Origin: Pseudozobellia thermophila
GTDB taxonomy: Bacteria > Bacteroidota > Bacteroidia > Flavobacteriales > Flavobacteriaceae
DNA length: 64,000 bases
Direction: 5' to 3'
Assembly (NCBI RefSeq): GCF_900141855.1
Contig: NZ_FQYU01000003.1
Location: 62,001 to 126,000, forward strand
Shown here: piece by piece, positions 8,337 through 16,910 of the stretch
How the letters are laid out: every line of letters begins with the position of its first letter
How positions within the stretch are numbered: the first letter of the stretch is position 1
Notes under the pieces: model-generated
The model's database searches: none
Seen by the model: only the letters and a program-made list of their open reading frames with translations
Told to the model about the DNA's origin: nothing
Program-made: the position numbers and the translations under genes

Positions 8337-9536
8337 CTATACCCTTACCTGTCCGTTTCCAAATACGTAGTATTTATTGGTCACCAACTGTTCCAGGCCT
8401 AGGGGTCCCCTGTGGTGCAGTTTGTCCGTGCTTATGGCCAATTCTGCACCGACCCCCATTGCCCCTCCGTCCGTAAAACGCGTGGACGCATTATGGTATA
8501 CGGCGGCGGAATCGACCTGTTCCATAAACCTCAATGCCTTATCGTTATCCTTGGTCATTATGGTAGACGAATGCCCGCCCGAAAAGGTATTTATCTTTTC
8601 AATGGCCTCGTCGAGGCTTCCTACGCTTCCTATGCAGCATTTCATGGCCAGGAATTCTTCGTGCCAGATGGCTTCGTCCTTAATTGTTTCCGCGTTTGGT
8701 AAGACATCGGCCACCTTATTGTCCACATAGACGAGAACACCTTTCGCCCTTAGTGTGTTGTACAGCTCTTTTAGTTTGTCTTCAAAACCGGGGACGGCCG
8801 AATCGATCAAGATTTTATCCAAGGCGTTACAGGCCGATATTTTATGGGTCTTGGCATTTAGGATAACCGCAATGCTTCTTTCCCAATCGGCATCCCTAGC
8901 TACATATAAAAAGTTATTTCCCCTTCCACTGACCAGCACGGCGCATTGGGCGTGCTCCCTTGTGAAGGAAATCAATCTTTCACCGCCCCGGGGTACAATT
9001 AGATCCAATTTTTCGGGCGGTCTTTTCAAAAACCTTTGCGTTTCCTCCCTGTTCATGTGAAGCAACCGTATCCATCGGGTGTCCAACCCATTTTCCTTCA
9101 GGGCCTTGTGCCAACAGGCCTCCAATGCCTTGTTGCTGTTGAATGCTTCCTTGCCGCCTTTCAAAAGAATTTTGTTATTGGCCTTAAAGGCCAGTACGGA
9201 GGCTTCTACAGTAACATCCGGCCGGGACTCATAGATGATCATAATGGTTCCAAAAGGTGCCGTTCTGTTTTCAACGAGCAGGCCATTTTCCAAGCTTCTT
9301 TTAGACTTGATCTTTGCAATAGGATCTTCTTGTGACCTTACTTCCCTTACGGATGTGATCATGCCATCTATCTTTTTGTTGTCTACCACCAAGCGATCGT
9401 ACATGGCCCGGTCGTCCTTGGAAAAAAGGCTGCAATCCTTTCTATTGGCCTCCAGTATTTTGTTCCGGTCGTTGTCCAAAATGGAAATCATTGATTCCAA
9501 GACCTTGTTTTTAATTTTCGTGTCCAGTAATTTCAT
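8337..9536 (-). CDS. proA: Gamma-glutamyl phosphate reductase
   Basis: A 399-residue NADPH-dependent enzyme reducing gamma-glutamyl phosphate to glutamate 5-semialdehyde, the second step of proline synthesis. The aldehyde-dehydrogenase fold is recognisable by YESRPDVTVEASVLAFKANN and KGGKEAFNSNKALE, and by the catalytic Cys in KISACNALDKILID. The C-terminal HHRGPLGLEQLVTNKYYVFG is also characteristic. It is the last gene of the proC-proB-proA operon, 27 bases after proB. Intact length for the family. Confidence 0.96.
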   Translation of the reverse strand: MKLLDTKIKNKVLESMISILDNDRNKILEANRKDCSLFSKDDRAMYDRLVVDNKKIDGMITSVREVRSQEDPIAKIKSKRSLENGLLVENRTAPFGTIMIIYESRPDVTVEASVLAFKANNKILLKGGKEAFNSNKALEACWHKALKENGLDTRWIRLLHMNREETQRFLKRPPEKLDLIVPRGGERLISFTREHAQCAVLVSGRGNNFLYVARDADWERSIAVILNAKTHKISACNALDKILIDSAVPGFEDKLKELYNTLRAKGVLVYVDNKVADVLPNAETIKDEAIWHEEFLAMKCCIGSVGSLDEAIEKINTFSGGHSSTIMTKDNDKALRFMEQVDSAAVYHNASTRFTDGGAMGVGAELAISTDKLHHRGPLGLEQLVTNKYYVFGNGQVRV

Positions 9537-9563
9537 GCTGTTGTTTTAATGTTGCGATGTGAT

Positions 9564-10334
9564 TTATGCCGTTACCTGGGTGCCTACGTTTTTGCCCCTT
9601 GCGATATCCATGATGACATTCTCTTTTTTGCCATTGGCGATATAGGTAGGTATGTTCTTGGCCGCGGTCTGCTTGGCCACGCTCAATTTGGAGCCCATGC
9701 CGCCACGGCCTTCGGCTTCACCCTTTTTAATTTGTTTTACATATTGCTCTACATTTTCGTTTACGGCCACCTTTGATATGACTTCCGAGTCGTCGTCGTC
9801 GGGGTGCCCCGTATACAGTCCGTCGATATCGGTTAAGATGATCAGCTTATCCGCTTTTATCAGTTCGGCGACCAAACTGGCCAATTCATCATTGTCCGAA
9901 AACATGGAATGGGTTACCGATACGGCGTCGTCTTCATTTGCAATGGGAATAACCCCTTCCGATAATAGGCCTTCATAGCAACTGATCATGTTTTCGCGGT
10001 GGATCCCGGGATTGAAATCGCGTTTTGTGGCAAGAACCTGGGCGCATTTCATCCCGTAGTCCCTAAAGATATTATAGTAGAGCCTCATCATACGGGGTTG
10101 CCCTATCGACGAATACACTTGCCGTCTCATGGTCTTGTCTTCAATGTGGCTTTCGCCAAGGACTTCCATGCCGGCAATAACGGATCCGGAGGAGACCAAG
10201 ACGGTCATTACATTGTCTTCATACAAATCGGCTATTTGTCTGACCAATTTTTTGAGAATAGGCCTTACGATCCTATTGTCCTTGTTGGTCATTACGTTGG
10301 TGCCCACTTTTACAACTATTCTTTGTTGGTACAT
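9564..10334 (-). CDS. proB: Glutamate 5-kinase, short form without PUA domain
   Basis: A 256-residue amino-acid kinase phosphorylating L-glutamate to gamma-glutamyl phosphate, the first and usually feedback-inhibited step of proline synthesis. Visible motifs are KVGTNV (phosphate loop), VSSGSVIAG, IANEDDAVS with SDNDELASLVAELI, LTDIDGLYTGHP, and GGMGSKLSVAKQTA. Many ProB proteins are ~370 residues with a C-terminal PUA domain; here the protein ends right after the kinase fold. The gene starts 2 bases after proC and precedes proA by 27 bases, so the operon order is C-B-A. Regulation by proline may differ from PUA-containing enzymes (inference). Confidence 0.95.
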   Translation of the reverse strand: MYQQRIVVKVGTNVMTNKDNRIVRPILKKLVRQIADLYEDNVMTVLVSSGSVIAGMEVLGESHIEDKTMRRQVYSSIGQPRMMRLYYNIFRDYGMKCAQVLATKRDFNPGIHRENMISCYEGLLSEGVIPIANEDDAVSVTHSMFSDNDELASLVAELIKADKLIILTDIDGLYTGHPDDDDSEVISKVAVNENVEQYVKQIKKGEAEGRGGMGSKLSVAKQTAAKNIPTYIANGKKENVIMDIARGKNVGTQVTA

Positions 10335-10336
10335 AT

Positions 10337-11140
10337 TTATTGTTTTCCTAGTTCGACCGCCCTGTCAAAAGCGGCATATGCGGCTTCTTTGATAAGTTCG
10401 TCAACATTGTTGTTTTCCATTGAGTCGAGGGCGGCCCTGGTGGTACCTCCTTTTGAGGCAACCTTGTCCATCCACGATAGGGGTGACAGGTCCGATTGAT
10501 TGAAAAGTTCAACAGCCCCTTCGAAGGTCTGGCTTACCAAGACTTTTGAATCGTTGGCGGAAAAGCCCATTTTTAATGCTGCTTCCATCATGCTTTGCAT
10601 AAAATAAAATACATAGGCAGGTCCGCTACCCGAAATTCCGGTACTGGCGTCAATGTAATTCTCCGAACTTACCCGAATCGATTTTCCTGTGGTATCAAGT
10701 AAGTTCTGCACCGTTAAAAGTTCAATTCTGCTTACCTCCCCGGAAGGGATAAAAGAAGTAAGTCCCTTGCCTACTTGGGCGGGTAGGTTGGGCATGGCCC
10801 TTACTACCTTTTCGATGCCCAAAGCGTTCTGTATGGTCTTGATAGTGACCCCGGCCATAATGCTTATCGCTATTTGTCCCTTGTTGAGCAGGGGCCTCAT
10901 CTTGGTAAATAGGTCGTTCGAGTGGTAGGGTTTAACGGCTATAAACACCAAATCGGCTTGTGGAAGACAGTCTTCCAAGTTTTCAAAGACGTCAAATTGC
11001 GAATTCTTTTTTAGGGAGAGGATTTTTTCGGGCGAGCTGTCAAGGATCATGACATTGCGCTTCTTAAGCTGTTTTGAACGCGACATGGCCTTGGCGTACG
11101 TTAGTCCCATGTTTCCCGCTCCAATTACGAGTACTTTCAT
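10337..11140 (-). CDS. proC: Pyrroline-5-carboxylate reductase
   Basis: A 267-residue NAD(P)H-dependent reductase converting pyrroline-5-carboxylate to L-proline, the last step of the pathway. I start at the ATG giving MKVLVIGAGNMGLTYAKAM, because the Rossmann GxGxMG motif should sit at the N terminus; an upstream in-frame start adds 20 unrelated residues. Further signatures are VFIAVKPYH, ISIMAGVTI, VVRAMPNLPAQVGKGLT, and the family segment ASTGISGSGPAYVFYFMQSM. It is the first gene of proCBA on this strand and abuts proB. Confidence 0.95.
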   Translation of the reverse strand: MKVLVIGAGNMGLTYAKAMSRSKQLKKRNVMILDSSPEKILSLKKNSQFDVFENLEDCLPQADLVFIAVKPYHSNDLFTKMRPLLNKGQIAISIMAGVTIKTIQNALGIEKVVRAMPNLPAQVGKGLTSFIPSGEVSRIELLTVQNLLDTTGKSIRVSSENYIDASTGISGSGPAYVFYFMQSMMEAALKMGFSANDSKVLVSQTFEGAVELFNQSDLSPLSWMDKVASKGGTTRAALDSMENNNVDELIKEAAYAAFDRAVELGKQ

Positions 11141-11376
11141 TTGTTTTAATTTTAAATTATCTATTGCCCCATAGGCGACAAGAACCGTGCGGAATGACAA
11201 AAGGTCCTATAGAGTTTGGTTCTTGTAAACAAATAGGTATAGGTAATATCTATTCTTTTGGGGTGAGCGCAACGATAATGGCGATTTGTCCAATGGAAAA
11301 TGCGGCGGTAGTCCATTTTGAAAAACCCTTGCGTGGGGGCAAGCTGCAAATACGACAGGCAAAACTGTCAGGATGG

Positions 11377-12060
11377 TTACCTGGGCAACCTTTTTTTCAA
11401 TTTGACAAAACCTACGGTTATTACGGCGTACATGGCGATGATCAGGCCATAGTGGACCAGTCTTACATATGGGGCCTCCGTTGTTCCGTCGATGGCATTA
11501 ATGAACCTCGAAACCTTAATGGGCAAATAGCCCGTGTAAAAAATAAACAGGCCAAGGCTTATCCAAACCAGTAAGTGGTTTTTCAACCTGATTGTATTGC
11601 CGTGTTTTGCTTGTTCATTTAGGTATAGGCAGATATATGCCAATAAAAAAATGCCTCCAACTACATAGGTGGCCGTTTGCGCGCTCAAGAGAAAGTTTTG
11701 AAAAAAAGGATTGGAGAGGGCCACCGCTATAAAGATCATCGTGCCGTAGTCGACGGCCCTTTGATTTGCCTTTTGCCGAATATGATGCTTGTAAATAAAG
11801 AAAAAATAGAGATAGAAAATAACATTGTAGATGTTGTAAATGACCATATTTCGGTTGGCTATCGACTCGCGGTCGAAGAAGCCAAACTGCGGCATGTAGG
11901 CGGTCATGTATCCCAACACCTCATTGAGCAGCGTATAGCAAAAGACTATGGGCAGATATTTTAGCCGGGTGTCGTAGTATTTGGGGTAGCGGTAAAGCGA
12001 TGCCATTAGGGCCAGGGCATACATGAACAAGAACAAGTGCTCCAAGATGGATCTCAGCAT
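11377..12060 (-). CDS. Seven-transmembrane protein of unknown function (paralogue B)
   Basis: A 227-residue, very hydrophobic protein with seven predicted membrane segments, around residues 5-22, 36-53, 70-90, 105-120, 128-148, 160-180 and 198-216. It shares diagnostic blocks with its upstream neighbour: RYPKYYDT, YNIYNVIFYLYF, NPFFQNF, GYLPIKVSRF and a KKRLPR terminus. It lies last in a lipoprotein/7-TM/7-TM run and is followed by a 236-base gap to proC. I do not recognise a named family. The 7-TM layout could be a membrane sensor, but there is no visible signalling domain. Confidence 0.75.
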   Translation of the reverse strand: MLRSILEHLFLFMYALALMASLYRYPKYYDTRLKYLPIVFCYTLLNEVLGYMTAYMPQFGFFDRESIANRNMVIYNIYNVIFYLYFFFIYKHHIRQKANQRAVDYGTMIFIAVALSNPFFQNFLLSAQTATYVVGGIFLLAYICLYLNEQAKHGNTIRLKNHLLVWISLGLFIFYTGYLPIKVSRFINAIDGTTEAPYVRLVHYGLIIAMYAVITVGFVKLKKRLPR

Positions 12061-12166
12061 TTTGTTGCGGATTGGGCCGAGAGGGGTCTAATTTGAAAAG
12101 GGGAAAATCATGCGTATTGGCTTTCTATGGTAACTGATCGTTAAGTTAGTTTATTTTAATTTGTTT

Positions 12167-12859
12167 TTATCGAATCAGGCGTTTTTTCATTCGTAAAAAA
12201 CCGATGATGATCAAGGAATACATGATCAGGATCAATATCAGGTGTATACGCCTGAGCCATGGGTTCTCCAAAAGTCCCATGATCCCATTGCAATACCGTA
12301 TGGCCTTTATGGGCAAATAGCAGATATGGTAAATCAACAATCCCGTGCCTATAAAGAAAAGGACGTTCATGGTCTTTAGGCCGGCCTTGATGTTTTTGTA
12401 ATCCTCATAGAGGTAGCGACTGATGCAGATAATAATGAAAATGGAACCCACAAAAAAGGTCAGGTACTGGTATTCTAGAAAAAAATCTTGAAAAAAGGGA
12501 TTGATAAGCGACACGATCAAAAAAACCAGGGCCGCATGTTTTATCCATTTTCTAAATCGTCTACTTTCTATATAATTTCTAAATAGGTAGAGAAAATATA
12601 GAAAGAAGACGATGTTGTAAATGTTGTAGATGACGAAATAATAATCGTTGTATAGATCGTTGAAGGCCAAGCTAAAAGAGTCGTATCTATAGATCAGGTC
12701 GCCCAAAAGATCGTTCAAAAACGTATAGAGCAATAGGATGGGAAAATACCTTAACGAAGTGTCAAAATATTTTGGGTACCTGACCATGGCGACAACCAAT
12801 GTAATGCCATAGATAGGTACAAAAGAGTTCTCTAAAAATACATCTAGGCTAAGCTTCAT
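12167..12859 (-). CDS. Seven-transmembrane protein of unknown function (paralogue A)
   Basis: A 230-residue integral membrane protein with seven hydrophobic segments and the same signature blocks as the next gene (RYPKYFDTSLRYFPI, VIYNIYNIVFFLYF, NPFFQDFFL, CYLPIKAIRYCN, KKRLIR terminus), so the two are tandem duplicates. The conserved Asn/Tyr-rich third helix and the Pro-containing sixth helix are the best candidates for functional sites. It follows the lipoprotein gene by 47 bases and precedes its paralogue by 106 bases on the same strand. No family name can be given from sequence alone. Confidence 0.75.
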   Translation of the reverse strand: MKLSLDVFLENSFVPIYGITLVVAMVRYPKYFDTSLRYFPILLLYTFLNDLLGDLIYRYDSFSLAFNDLYNDYYFVIYNIYNIVFFLYFLYLFRNYIESRRFRKWIKHAALVFLIVSLINPFFQDFFLEYQYLTFFVGSIFIIICISRYLYEDYKNIKAGLKTMNVLFFIGTGLLIYHICYLPIKAIRYCNGIMGLLENPWLRRIHLILILIMYSLIIIGFLRMKKRLIR

Positions 12860-12906
12860 TAATCAAATATTGGCTATTTGTGGGATTAAGGGGCTGGCTT
12901 TGATTT

Positions 12907-13632
12907 TTATGAGGGAGGCCTAAGTCCGCCTTCGTTGCCGTAAAGGCTTTGTTGGTTTATGGCGGGCAATGGGGCCTTCAGGGGCTTGGGCATGCTGGTG
13001 GGAATCAAGGATGCTTTTTCCTTTTCGCCTCCGCCTACCGCCTCGCCTGTGTCTTCCAGGTCTTCATTGAGCAAAAAGGCTTTTCTACGGCCGTCTTTGG
13101 AGTCGTCGGCGGTATAAAAGGCGAAGTCCTTATCCCCTCTTTTGACCGTGGGAACCATCATAACACTGTTCCTCCTCGGATTTTTGACCTTTCTCCCGTC
13201 CTTGAACTCTTTCTTATTGGGATAATTGGTCAGGTAGACACGCAGATTGGTAATATCGACATGGGCATCGCCCGCTTCTTGTTCGATAAACTTCATATAG
13301 TTTTGGAGTTCTTGGAAATCGAACTCAACATATCGAGTGGGGACAAAGGAAGCGGCTTCCTCGGGCGAGGATTCTTGGGCCTTTTGTCCGTCTTGTTGCC
13401 GGTCGTCATAGCCTTTGGGCCTGTTCAACGAGTCTTCGTAGTTCCTTATCAGTCCCACCCGTCTTTTGCCGTAGGTGTCGTAAAGTTCTTTGGCCTCGTC
13501 AATGGGGATGATCATTTTTTTGGGTTCTTCGACCCGAACCGTCTCCCGTTTTTCTTTATTGCAGCTCATAATGGTCAGGAAAAGAAAAAGGACGAGGGGC
13601 GTTTTAAACGCCGATTGATTTGAATTTTTCAT
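12907..13632 (-). CDS. Lipoprotein of unknown function
   Basis: A 241-residue protein with a lipoprotein signal (FLFLTIMSC, Cys24) and a long charged, probably flexible region (REEPKK-type, EAKELYDTYGKRR). It then carries a compact segment, VEFDFQELQNYMKFIEQEA, followed by DVDITNLRVYLTNYPN and RRNSVMMVPTV, which resembles a small globular domain found next to 7-TM proteins in flavobacteria (impression only). It ends with a Pro/Gly-rich tail. It is first in a three-gene run with two 7-TM paralogues, so a membrane-associated partner role is plausible. No enzyme motif is seen. Confidence 0.65.
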   Translation of the reverse strand: MKNSNQSAFKTPLVLFLFLTIMSCNKEKRETVRVEEPKKMIIPIDEAKELYDTYGKRRVGLIRNYEDSLNRPKGYDDRQQDGQKAQESSPEEAASFVPTRYVEFDFQELQNYMKFIEQEAGDAHVDITNLRVYLTNYPNKKEFKDGRKVKNPRRNSVMMVPTVKRGDKDFAFYTADDSKDGRRKAFLLNEDLEDTGEAVGGGEKEKASLIPTSMPKPLKAPLPAINQQSLYGNEGGLRPPS

Positions 13633-13807
13633 GTCATAAGTGATTTAATTTCTACTTGTTTTCAACACGCAAAATTCGGGGGTCTAAGGTTTTTGCCCTA
13701 TAAAGATATTTGAAAATACGGATATTTCACCTTTTTTGCCAAAAATTCATTGTTTCCGGTGGATCGGGGGCTTTGGTTGGAAGAAGGCTAGGGAAGGGGG
13801 CTGGAAC

Positions 13808-13848
13808 AAAAAAATCCCGAAATCCAGGGCAACTGGATTTCGGGATTT
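13808..13848 (-). terminator. Intrinsic terminator of rho
   Basis: A perfect 16-base stem (13812-13827 with 13833-13848) surrounds a 5-base loop and ends in a T run on the minus strand (A7 at 13808-13814 on the plus strand). It lies 22 bases after the rho stop codon. Confidence 0.9.
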
Positions 13849-13869
13849 ATATCATCGTTTTATAATGGC

Positions 13870-15516
13870 TTACTGGTTCATCGTAAGCAAAAACTCTTCG
13901 TTGTTCTTGGTTTGTTTTATGCGCTGTTCTATAAACTCCATGGCTTCTACCGGGTTCATGTCCGCCAGGTATTTGCGAAGTATCCACATGCGTTGGATCG
14001 TGTTTTCGTCCAGTAAAAGATCGTCCCTTCGTGTGCTGGACGACGTAAGGTCGATGGCGGGGAATATTCTTCGGTTGGATATCTTACGGTCTAGTTGAAG
14101 CTCCATATTGCCCGTACCCTTGAATTCTTCAAAGATGACCTCGTCCATTTTGGATCCCGTCTCGGTCAAGGCCGTGGCAATGATCGAAAGCGATCCGCCA
14201 TCCTCGATGTTCCGTGCCGCTCCGAAGAAGCGTTTCGGTTTGTGAAGGGCATTGGCGTCTACACCCCCGCTCAATACTTTTCCGGAGGCGGGCTGTACGG
14301 TGTTGTACGCCCTGGCCAAACGGGTTATCGAATCCAATAGGATGACCACATCGTGGCCGCACTCGACGAGTCGTTTTGCCTTTTCAAGAACGATATTGGC
14401 CACTCGAACGTGCTCCGATGCCTCCTTGTCAAAGGTAGAGGCCACCACTTCGCCACGTACGTTGCGCTGCATATCGGTAACCTCCTCGGGGCGTTCATCG
14501 ATCAATAGGATGATCTGGTAAACCTCGGGGTGGTTGGCCGCAATGGCATTTGCCACGGCCTTCAATAGCATGGTTTTACCCGTTTTGGGCTGCGATACGA
14601 TCATCCCCCTCTGTCCTTTCCCGATCGGGGAGAACAAATCGATGATACGTGTAGATATATTGCTTTGCTTATCGGCAAGGTTGAACTTTTCTTGGGGAAA
14701 AAGTGGCGTTAAATGCTCGAACGAAACGCGGTCGCGGACCACTTGGGGGTCTATGCCGTTTATTTTGTTGACCTTGATCAACGGAAAATACTTCTCGCCT
14801 TCCTTCGGCGGGCGGACGTTTCCTAGTACCGTATCCCCGGTCTTTAGTCCGAACAAGCGAATTTGCGATTGGGAAACGTATATGTCATCCGGTGACGACA
14901 GATAGTTGTAGTCGGAAGAGCGGAGAAAACCGTATCCGTCCTGCATTATGTCGAGTACCCCTTCGCTTTCTATGATACTGTCAAATTCGTACTCGGGTTC
15001 CTTGTAGCGGTTTTTGAGGTCTTTGTCAAAATTGCTCTTGTCGTGCCCGTTTTTTTGGTGCCTGTGGCTCTTGTTTTGACTGTTGTTTTGGTTGTTGTTC
15101 TGACTCTTGTGGCCTTGGTTTTGGGCCTGATTGCCCTTTTGTTCTTTCTTGGCCGTATTGGCGCTGTTTTGGGGGCGTGGCCTGGGTTTTTTCTGTTCGC
15201 TTTCTTTTTTCTCGGGCTCTGTGGGCGTCGGTACCGAAGGTTCGGGTGCGGGTGAGGGTGAAGGTGCTTCCGCTTTCTTGCTCGCTGTGGTAGTTCTTTT
15301 TCTCGGAGCTCGGGTTTTGGGTTTTTCCTGGCTTTTTTCTTCGCTCTTCGTTCCGGCTACCTCGGCGACTACCTTGGGGTTGGAGGCTTGTACATCAAGA
15401 ATTTGGTATACCAAGTCCAATTTTTTAAGGGACTTGTATTTGGGTACGTTAAGGCCCTTGGCAATTTCCTGAAGTTCAGGCAGCTTTTTTGCTTTTAAAT
15501 CTGAAATCTCAAACAT
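13870..15516 (-). CDS. rho: Transcription termination factor Rho with disordered insert
   Basis: A 548-residue hexameric RNA helicase that ends transcription. Residues 1-~50 form the N-terminal SAP-like helix bundle ([20 protein letters not shown]). Residues ~55-165 are a low-complexity Lys/Glu/Pro then Gln/Asn/Lys/His-rich insert. After that comes the cold-shock-like RNA-binding domain ([20 protein letters not shown]), then the ATPase with P-loop [14 protein letters not shown], Walker [17 protein letters not shown] and the [20 protein letters not shown] region. The insert makes it ~130 residues longer than E. coli Rho. Such inserts are known in Bacteroidetes Rho; in Bacteroides thetaiotaomicron the insert supports phase separation. 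Divergent from the DUF4293 gene. Confidence 0.97.
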   Translation of the reverse strand: MFEISDLKAKKLPELQEIAKGLNVPKYKSLKKLDLVYQILDVQASNPKVVAEVAGTKSEEKSQEKPKTRAPRKRTTTASKKAEAPSPSPAPEPSVPTPTEPEKKESEQKKPRPRPQNSANTAKKEQKGNQAQNQGHKSQNNNQNNSQNKSHRHQKNGHDKSNFDKDLKNRYKEPEYEFDSIIESEGVLDIMQDGYGFLRSSDYNYLSSPDDIYVSQSQIRLFGLKTGDTVLGNVRPPKEGEKYFPLIKVNKINGIDPQVVRDRVSFEHLTPLFPQEKFNLADKQSNISTRIIDLFSPIGKGQRGMIVSQPKTGKTMLLKAVANAIAANHPEVYQIILLIDERPEEVTDMQRNVRGEVVASTFDKEASEHVRVANIVLEKAKRLVECGHDVVILLDSITRLARAYNTVQPASGKVLSGGVDANALHKPKRFFGAARNIEDGGSLSIIATALTETGSKMDEVIFEEFKGTGNMELQLDRKISNRRIFPAIDLTSSSTRRDDLLLDENTIQRMWILRKYLADMNPVEAMEFIEQRIKQTKNNEEFLLTMNQ

Positions 15517-15679
15517 TAAGTATGGTATAAATTATAAGTCTATGTATAATAGTAAGAAGTGTATCGTTATGTGGGTATTACTCGGAACAGATGTTCCTTC
15601 AGGTAAGTGCTATAACTAATAACGCGACAATATTACAAATTATTTTCAAAACAACACTGCTTTTTTGCAAAAAGACCCT

Positions 15680-15687
15680 TATTTTTG
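15680..15687 (+). promoter_or_regulatory. Probable -7 promoter element of the DUF4293 gene
   Basis: TATTTTTG at 15680-15687 matches -7 TAnnTTTG and lies 22 bases before the ATG at 15710. No convincing -33 TTG at the expected spacing is seen. Confidence 0.45.
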
Positions 15688-15709
15688 CCACTGATTATGC
15701 CATTTTGCA

Positions 15710-16120
15710 ATGATTCAGAGGATACAGACCGTTTATTTGTTGATAGTTGTACTAATTTCGGGCCTTTTGCCGTTTTGGGTAAACCTTTGGTCAGATGCCA
15801 AGGGAAACGAAATTTACGCTACAAATGAAATTTTAGTGTCTATCGTTTTTTATGCCTCGGCGGTGTTGGCCATGATAGCCATTTTGTTGTTTAAAAATAG
15901 AAAGAACCAATTTATATTGAACAGGCTGAACCTGTTATTGAACCTTTTTTTACTAGGATTTTTCGTTTACCGATCGCTAAATTTATCTGGAGGGACCTCG
16001 GTCTCGGAGAAGGGTATTGGGATGCTGATTCCTGTAATTTCTATCGTTTTTCTAGTCCTGGCCAACAGGGCAATCAAAAAGGATGAAGATCTTGTAAAAT
16101 CTGTTGATCGTTTGCGTTAA
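15710..16120 (+). CDS. DUF4293 family membrane protein
   Basis: A 136-residue protein with four hydrophobic segments (about residues 8-25, 43-60, 73-92, 103-120) and the family start MIQRIQTVYLLIVVL, which identifies DUF4293, a Bacteroidetes-specific membrane family. The short C-terminal tail is charged (RAIKKDEDLVKSVDRLR). It lies divergently from rho, an arrangement I recall as common in flavobacteria. The function is unknown. A clear terminator hairpin follows at 16151. Confidence 0.85.
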   Translation: MIQRIQTVYLLIVVLISGLLPFWVNLWSDAKGNEIYATNEILVSIVFYASAVLAMIAILLFKNRKNQFILNRLNLLLNLFLLGFFVYRSLNLSGGTSVSEKGIGMLIPVISIVFLVLANRAIKKDEDLVKSVDRLR

Positions 16121-16150
16121 ACCTAACATCTTAGTAGTATTAGTGCGTTA

Positions 16151-16176
16151 AACCCGGGGTAGTGTCCGGGTTTTTT
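16151..16176 (+). terminator. Intrinsic terminator after the DUF4293 gene
   Basis: AACCCGG at 16151-16157 pairs with CCGGGTT at 16166-16172 and is followed by a T run. It lies 30 bases downstream of the stop codon. Confidence 0.85.
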
Positions 16177-16260
16177 GCGTTTTGTACCCACCCGTGGCCA
16201 CTTGGGCGCCCCTATTCCTACGTTTCAAATAATGGTTGGCCGTGGAGGGAAGGGTAGCCT

Positions 16261-16755
16261 CTAGCGCTTGCCGAGTTCGATAACCTCTAAATCCCTGATG
16301 TCGTCGCCGTCAATGACAAACCGCAACATGGTCCTTACCTGATGGAAGCCGTGCTTCCCGCAAGCACCGGGGTTCATGTGGAGCACCTTGAGCTTCTTGT
16401 CCATCATCACCTTTAAAATATGCGAATGCCCACAGATGAATAATTTTGGCGGGTTTTCCTGTATTTCTTTTCGGGTTCTCGAATTGTACTTGGGAGGGTA
16501 TCCGCCAATGTGGGTCATCAGTACATCGACCCCCTCGCAATAAAAGCGGTCGTTCAAGGGGAATTCCTTTTGAATGATATGGTCGTCGATATTGCCATAG
16601 ACCGCACGCAAGGGCTTTATCTTGCCCAGGGCGTCGGTTACGGCGAGGTCTCCTATGTCGCCCGCATGCCAAATCTCATCGGCTTGGCGGGCGTATTTGA
16701 GTATGGCTTCATCGATATGGGAGTGGGTGTCGGAAAGCAACAATATTTTGGTCAT
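16261..16755 (-). CDS. Metallophosphoesterase, YfcE/MJ0936-type phosphodiesterase
   Basis: A 164-residue calcineurin-like phosphoesterase. The five metal-binding blocks are all present: SDTHSH, HAGDIGD, YGNIDD, a His in MTHIGG, and CGHSH. The length matches single-domain YfcE/MJ0936 family members, which hydrolyse phosphodiester bonds using a two-metal centre; the natural substrate is generally unknown. It converges with the DUF4293 gene and is divergent from truA, with no operon partner. Confidence 0.9.
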   Translation of the reverse strand: MTKILLLSDTHSHIDEAILKYARQADEIWHAGDIGDLAVTDALGKIKPLRAVYGNIDDHIIQKEFPLNDRFYCEGVDVLMTHIGGYPPKYNSRTRKEIQENPPKLFICGHSHILKVMMDKKLKVLHMNPGACGKHGFHQVRTMLRFVIDGDDIRDLEVIELGKR

Positions 16756-16910
16756 ACTAACGATTACGTATTATGCGGAATACAAAAATGGCACCATGGC
16801 TAAGGCTTATGGCTATCGCCTACGTGCGATAAGGCCGCCTTTTCTTTATTTCGAATTCGTTTTTGGCCAAAGAGGGTTATCTTTGGGCATTACAAAACTA
16901 AGGTTTACGA

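Noticed and set aside
14252-14905. Plus-strand ORFs inside rho (89 and 123 residues)
   Set aside because: Rho is intact on the other strand; these are antisense frames without homology signs.
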